Below, in pieces: positions 36,381 to 40,000 of a DNA stretch of 40,000 bases (the first letter of the stretch is position 1; every line of letters begins with the position of its first letter). The position numbers and the translations under genes are program-made. The notes under the pieces were generated by a model, which was not told the DNA's origin, did not search any database, and saw only the letters and a list, made by a program, of their open reading frames with translations. Source of the DNA: Glandiceps talaboti (taxonomy: Eukaryota; Hemichordata; Enteropneusta; Spengelidae); contig NC_135567.1 in assembly GCF_964340395.1 (NCBI RefSeq), forward strand, positions 1,373,109 through 1,413,108, given 5' to 3'.

Positions 36381-36955
36381 CAACGATAGCCAAACATTTG
36401 ATAACAGTAAGCTCCATATGTCCCCTGTTTATGATGCGTCCCCAGTGAAGCATACATCCAAAACAAAACAAAACACTACTAATGACAAATAAATATGAGC
36501 TGTAAGTTGAAATATTCATGTATACTGAAGTAAAACTACTTGTTACAAACTGTAGTCATACTGTGTGTTCATGCCAATCTTGTTTCTATTCACATAGCAA
36601 ATGTAGACTGTGTGGCTGATAAGCTGCCTCTGTGGCTAAAAAAAAGATGTGTATTTTTTGCCACCAATGAAGATTGTGGCTATTGGTTTAAAAATCCTAG
36701 CCCTAACTCTGTATACATAATAGGAATATTGGTAGTTTGAGAGGGAACTGTTGTAGTCATACACAATGTGGGTTAAAGTTGCAAAAAGTACAGAAGAGGT
36801 CAAGTTATTTTTATCAGACATAATTTACACAATAAAGACTGATGGACACACCATTCACCATGGATACAGTAACTAGCCAGAATGTTATAATGACCAAAGG
36901 TCAGATAGTTGCATATATTAAAACCTCCTCATGGCCAGGTCACTATAGATTCTAT
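36381..36955. other. Non-coding, nothing convincing
   Basis: Short open frames exist on both strands but show no family resemblance that I trust. No RNA gene was seen. Confidence 0.5.
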
Positions 36956-36964
36956 GGTATTGTC

Positions 36965-37352
36965 TAGACTCTCTCACAGTCCTCGGAGCTTCGCTTTACT
37001 AAAATTAAAGCTAAACGAATTATTTTGCATGTACCGATGCCAGCTAATTAACCGTACTCGAATATCCTTGTACTGTGCACCCTCATCGACCATGATAGAG
37101 ATAACCATTCGTTGACGTGTGACTGCGACGCTCCGTGTTATCGCGAAGCCCCGACTCGGACTTCGCGAAAATACGGAGCGTCGCAGTCACACGTCAGCAA
37201 ACATATAACTCTATGTGATCGATGAGGGCGCACAGTACAAGGTTGTTCGAGTACGATGGAGTACGTTATGTAGATGGTATCGGTACATACAAAATAATTC
37301 ATTTAGCGTCAATTTTAGTAAAGCGAAGTTCCGAGGACTGTGAGAGAGTCTA
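36965..37352. mobile_element. 388-bp foldback MITE, 9-bp target duplication (MULE-like)
   Basis: GGTATTGTC flanks the element at 36956-36964 and 37353-37361. The ends are TAGACTCTCTCACAGTCCTC inverted, with one mismatch in the first 42 bases. The arms stay complementary with small differences over about 180 bp to a centre near 37150 (CGCGAAGCCCCGACTCGGAC). No coding capacity. The long arms and 9-bp duplication fit a non-autonomous Mutator-type foldback element. Confidence 0.9.
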
Positions 37353-37369
37353 GGTATTGTCAAGCTTAG

Positions 37370-37440
37370 TCTCGGCTACCCAGACTTTCACCACTGAGGG
37401 CTCTGCCTACGAGACCACCCCACAAGTGTCTGGGAAAATG
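37370..37440 (+). repeat. Fragment related to the 12193 MITE
   Basis: GGCTACCCAGACTTTCACCA resembles the left arm at 12193. A weak inverted partner (GTGTCTGGGAAA) follows. It abuts the target duplication of the preceding foldback element. Confidence 0.5.
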
Positions 37441-37961
37441 AGATTCCAATGGACAGTGTATTTCGTACCACTGTGTACTTGCTATTATCATGATTATTAT
37501 ACACGATATTCATACTACGAACTACTCAATACAATCATATCCCTTATGTTAATGATATGACATTTAGTCGCCACTGATAAAACAAAACATGGCTACTGAC
37601 ATCAAAGATGCAACTTTCAGAGAAATTGTTTATCTGTCTCTATTCAACAAGACTAGCATAAAGAAACTTAATTACAAATATACGTGCAAATAAAATACAC
37701 CATTCAAACTTTTGAAATGTTGTGTATTACCAAGCAATATAGTGTACATAAAGCTAACATCCAATAATACTTGATATGTCATAAGTCCGTCATCAACACA
37801 CAATACAGTCTTCAATTATTGCGACTTTTTTGTTTTGTACATAATGTTCAGACACACATTGATCGTCTGCTCCCCATTGGTTTCACGTGTTCTATTTTGT
37901 AAGGAGATGCTACTAGGATCTATCTCTGGATCATGAGGAAAGACGGGTTTAAAGTACATTT
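37441..37961. other. Non-coding; first copy of a 61-bp direct repeat
   Basis: 37688-37748 (AAATAAAATACACCATTCAA...) recurs at 37962-38022 with about five differences. Nothing else was recognised. Confidence 0.7.
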
Positions 37962-38022
37962 AAATAAAATACACCATTCAAACTTTGGAAATGTCGTGTA
38001 TTACGAAGAAATATAGTGTACA

Positions 38023-38280
38023 GAGTTGAGTTAATGTTTCCCCTGGGTAAGGTAAACCGTCCGTTATTCTTGCCTCGACCACAAACTGTATGAGCCATTT
38101 GGTCAGCTCTTTGTCTGTAATTTTCGGTAACTCGTTGACAAAGGGTATATGACAGTCCAGTCCGTTTTCATTCCTCTCCTCGGCCCAACTATTCCAAACT
38201 TTGCATGCCCAAGTAGTAATTTTCTGTGTATTTTTCGGTACATTTGCCTTAAATTTCTGATCTATGTCCTCAGATGTCAT
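38023..38280 (-). pseudogene. Crypton/ZMYM-QRICH1-like N-terminal fragment, truncated
   Basis: ATG at 38280 opens a frame with KKNTQKITTWACKVWNSWAE-like sequence (seen: TQKITTWACKVWNSWAEERN), then KELTKWLIQFVVEARITDG and PYPGETLTQLC. This resembles the N-terminal core-binding-like region found in Crypton tyrosine recombinases and their host-derived relatives (ZMYM2, QRICH1), where FVVEVRKKDG and a PNTL.QIC segment are typical. Similarity ends at 38023, exactly where a 61-bp direct repeat begins. The recombinase catalytic domain is absent. It could be an exon whose next exon lies elsewhere, or a broken element; I favour the latter. Confidence 0.5.
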
Positions 38281-38716
38281 AACAGCAAACCGTTTCTCCC
38301 TGTCATGATACTATTTAGACTTACATGTGTTTTGTCACAGACAAGTAAGAAACCGTGGTTTCGTTTCACCTTCTAAATACCCTCTGCGGTCATGTTTACA
38401 TTTATTAGCGAGTGAACCAAGTCTTATCAGTTCAGTAACATTCAGGGGTCATGTTGTTGTTATGATTGTCTGTGTCTAATCGTTCTTCCTGGTCACACAC
38501 ATTCAGGGGCCATGTTTTTGTTATGATTGTCTGCATCTAATCACTCTTCCCAGGATGGCATTAATTTGTTCTCATACACAGAAAATACACTCCCGCCAAA
38601 GATATTAGGTCAATTTGCTACTCAGCAATTACACCGGTCTTCATGCTTTTCGCTGATTGGTCAATAGCCTCATTTGTAACTGTCAGTCGACATTTAACGC
38701 CCACACCGGAGTACAA
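38281..38716. other. Non-coding with a 60-65-bp near-duplication
   Basis: ACATTCAGGGGTCATGTTGT near 38439 and CACATTCAGGGGCCATGTTT near 38500 head two similar segments (GTTATGATTGTCTG, CTAATC). No coding signal was seen. Confidence 0.6.
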
Positions 38717-38738
38717 GTATGTATGTATGTATGTATGT

Positions 38739-38798
<60 letters not shown>

Positions 38799-38843
38799 AT
38801 GTATGTATGTATGTATGTATGTATGTATGCATGCATGCATACA

Positions 38844-38883
<40 letters not shown>

Positions 38884-39040
38884 CACACGCACGCACGCAC
38901 GCACGCACGCACGTACGTACGTACGTACGTATGTATGTACATGTATGTATGTATGTATGTATGTATGTATGTACATGTATGTATGTATGTATGTATGTAC
39001 ATGTATGTATGTACATGTATGTATGTATGTACGTAAGTAT
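38717..39040. repeat. (TATG)n/(TG)n/(CGCA)n microsatellite
   Basis: TATG, TG, TATG again, then a block of ACGC at about 38842-38911, ACGT, then TATG with TACATG interruptions. All long open frames here are artefacts of the repeat. Confidence 0.97.
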
Positions 39041-39205
39041 CAGGGCTCGAAATTCACGGTAGTCCCACGTCCACAGACTACCAATGTTTGTCTCTGGGCT
39101 ACCAAATTATGTGAGTGGTAGCCCAATTGGGCTACTAAGTTTTGAATGAAACTGTGACACCCTGACTCCAACACCTTCCCGGGCCGGGGGGCGTCCGAGG
39201 TCGCA
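39041..39205. repeat. Possible dispersed-repeat fragment (GGGCTCGAAATT type)
   Basis: AGGGCTCGAAATTCACGGTA followed by GACTACCAAT, TGGGCTACCA and GGTAGCCCAATTGGGCTAC. Such a GGGCTCGAAATT...GGCTACCA segment recurs in many invertebrate genomes in my recollection; a class is not assigned. Confidence 0.35.
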
Positions 39206-40000
39206 GTCGTGTGGGACGTGTTCTCGCCAAAATTAGCGTCAAAATCTGTGCGTCTTTTCCAAATTTGCATCCACACTACATCATGTATATCAAATGTACA
39301 CGGAATACATGTACACTGTACACGTCATTCTTCCGTTCATCGTATACACAGCTTGTACTTCCAAAATGTCACAACAAAACATTTATATGCAACAATATTC
39401 TGTATAGCGATTTAATGTTATCTTTCTGTACTTTCAATTTCCCATGGTAATCACTCTCTGGAAATCTGCTCTCCAGCCCGGGCCCTTCCGGTTCTTCTCG
39501 GAGTTGGAGTACAGTACACTCTCGGTACAGCACTGCTGCAGTAACTAAATTCCATAACATGAATGACAGCTTTAACTTTCAACTTGACAGAGACACAGTT
39601 GTAATGGTGTTTGATAAAATTTTATGCTGATGAGAACTGTTAACTTGGTATACACCTACAGATTCGTTTATTCTTGAACGATGCCTAAAACATTCCGTGT
39701 GTAAACCACGCTCACGCAACCCCTGAGAGCATGCAGCTGGTGAATGGTAAATTCACGTAATGCATTCAATCTAGTAGTAGTAGCAAAGCTCAAAAGAAAG
39801 TTGAAGTTTTAGTGAGAATGAAATGGTGACATGATGATTTGAATTTATCTGAGTGAAGTTTTCAGCATGGACCGTCTGCTGATGTGGTCTTAGACTATCT
39901 TTGATTATCTCGTCGCCCATGAATGGAAGGGGCTTTGCCGTAATGGCCGTCATGTATAACCCGTCTGTTAATAAGTAACCAATCACGTGGATAGATAATG
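39206..40000 (+). repeat. Dispersed repeat, copy 3 (cut by window end)
   Basis: It shares AAAATTAGCGTCAAAATC near 39229, CTTGTACTTCCAAAATGT near 39353, AACTTGGTATACACCTA near 39642 and GTGAAGTTTTCAGCATGG near 39853 with copy 2, with spacing within about 15 bp. It continues past the right edge. Confidence 0.8.

Noticed and set aside
36540-36821. Small open frames on both strands, one with a VADKL-like phrase resembling retroelement RNase H linkers
   Set aside because: The resemblance is only a few residues, with no flanking retroelement domains.
38618-39121. Cys/Val/Tyr and His/Thr-rich open frames
   Set aside because: They are translated (TATG), (TG) and (CGCA) microsatellite.
35000-40000. 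N-terminal exon of the ceramide synthase on the minus strand
   Set aside because: I searched for a phase-0 donor preceded by a hydrophobic N-terminal segment and found none that I would defend. It probably lies beyond the window.
1-40000. tRNA, rRNA or other structured RNA genes
   Set aside because: I saw no tRNA A/B box pairs with a plausible cloverleaf and no rRNA-like stretches by eye. A covariance-model scan would be needed to exclude small RNAs.

Overview
This is a window of eukaryotic nuclear DNA, most likely from an invertebrate animal. The evidence is a spliced animal-type ceramide synthase gene with GT-AG introns, a pogo-like DNA transposon, foldback elements with 9-bp target duplications, a decayed Ty3/Gypsy retroelement, and microsatellites of (CA)n, (GACA)n and (TATG)n type. 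The species cannot be named from the sequence. No bacterial-style operons, rRNA or tRNA genes were seen. Tandem repeats are the dominant content. By my hand boundaries, roughly 22 kb of the 40 kb is minisatellite or microsatellite, in about twenty separate arrays with unrelated units. Most of the long open frames are repeat arrays whose unit happens to be a multiple of three and lacks a stop. Layout: 1-825 is a 33-bp array. 1123-3060 is a decayed Ty3/Gypsy gag-pro fragment split by a repeat-rich, hairpin-ended insertion. 4668-9366 holds three abutting arrays (15, 67 and 28 bp). 9899-11781 is a 24-bp array. 11782-14070 is non-coding, with one small inverted-repeat element and a 37-bp array. 14079-34993 (minus strand) is the 3' three-quarters of a ceramide synthase gene, closest in my reading to the CERS1 type. 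Six exons were placed by splice sites, reading phase and family similarity, giving 283 codons. The N-terminal exon or exons were not found. Its introns hold almost all the remaining arrays, an apparently intact 2,702-bp pogo/Tc1-like transposon (15794-18495) inserted inside a 31-bp minisatellite, and a 538-bp foldback element (26166-26703). 34020-40000 contains three copies of one dispersed repeat, a 388-bp foldback MITE with a 9-bp target duplication (36965-37352), a truncated Crypton/ZMYM-like coding fragment (38023-38280) and a (TATG)/(TG)/(CGCA) microsatellite. Two protein-coding units are well supported: the ceramide synthase (active-site His-His and Asp-x-x-Asp present) and the transposase (DDD residues present). 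Points of most interest: the ceramide synthase introns are tandem repeat up to within a few bases of several splice sites; one array is an amplification of the gene's own 5' splice site; a stop codon overlaps the last donor site; and the transposon insertion can be resolved to the base because it split a repeat unit.
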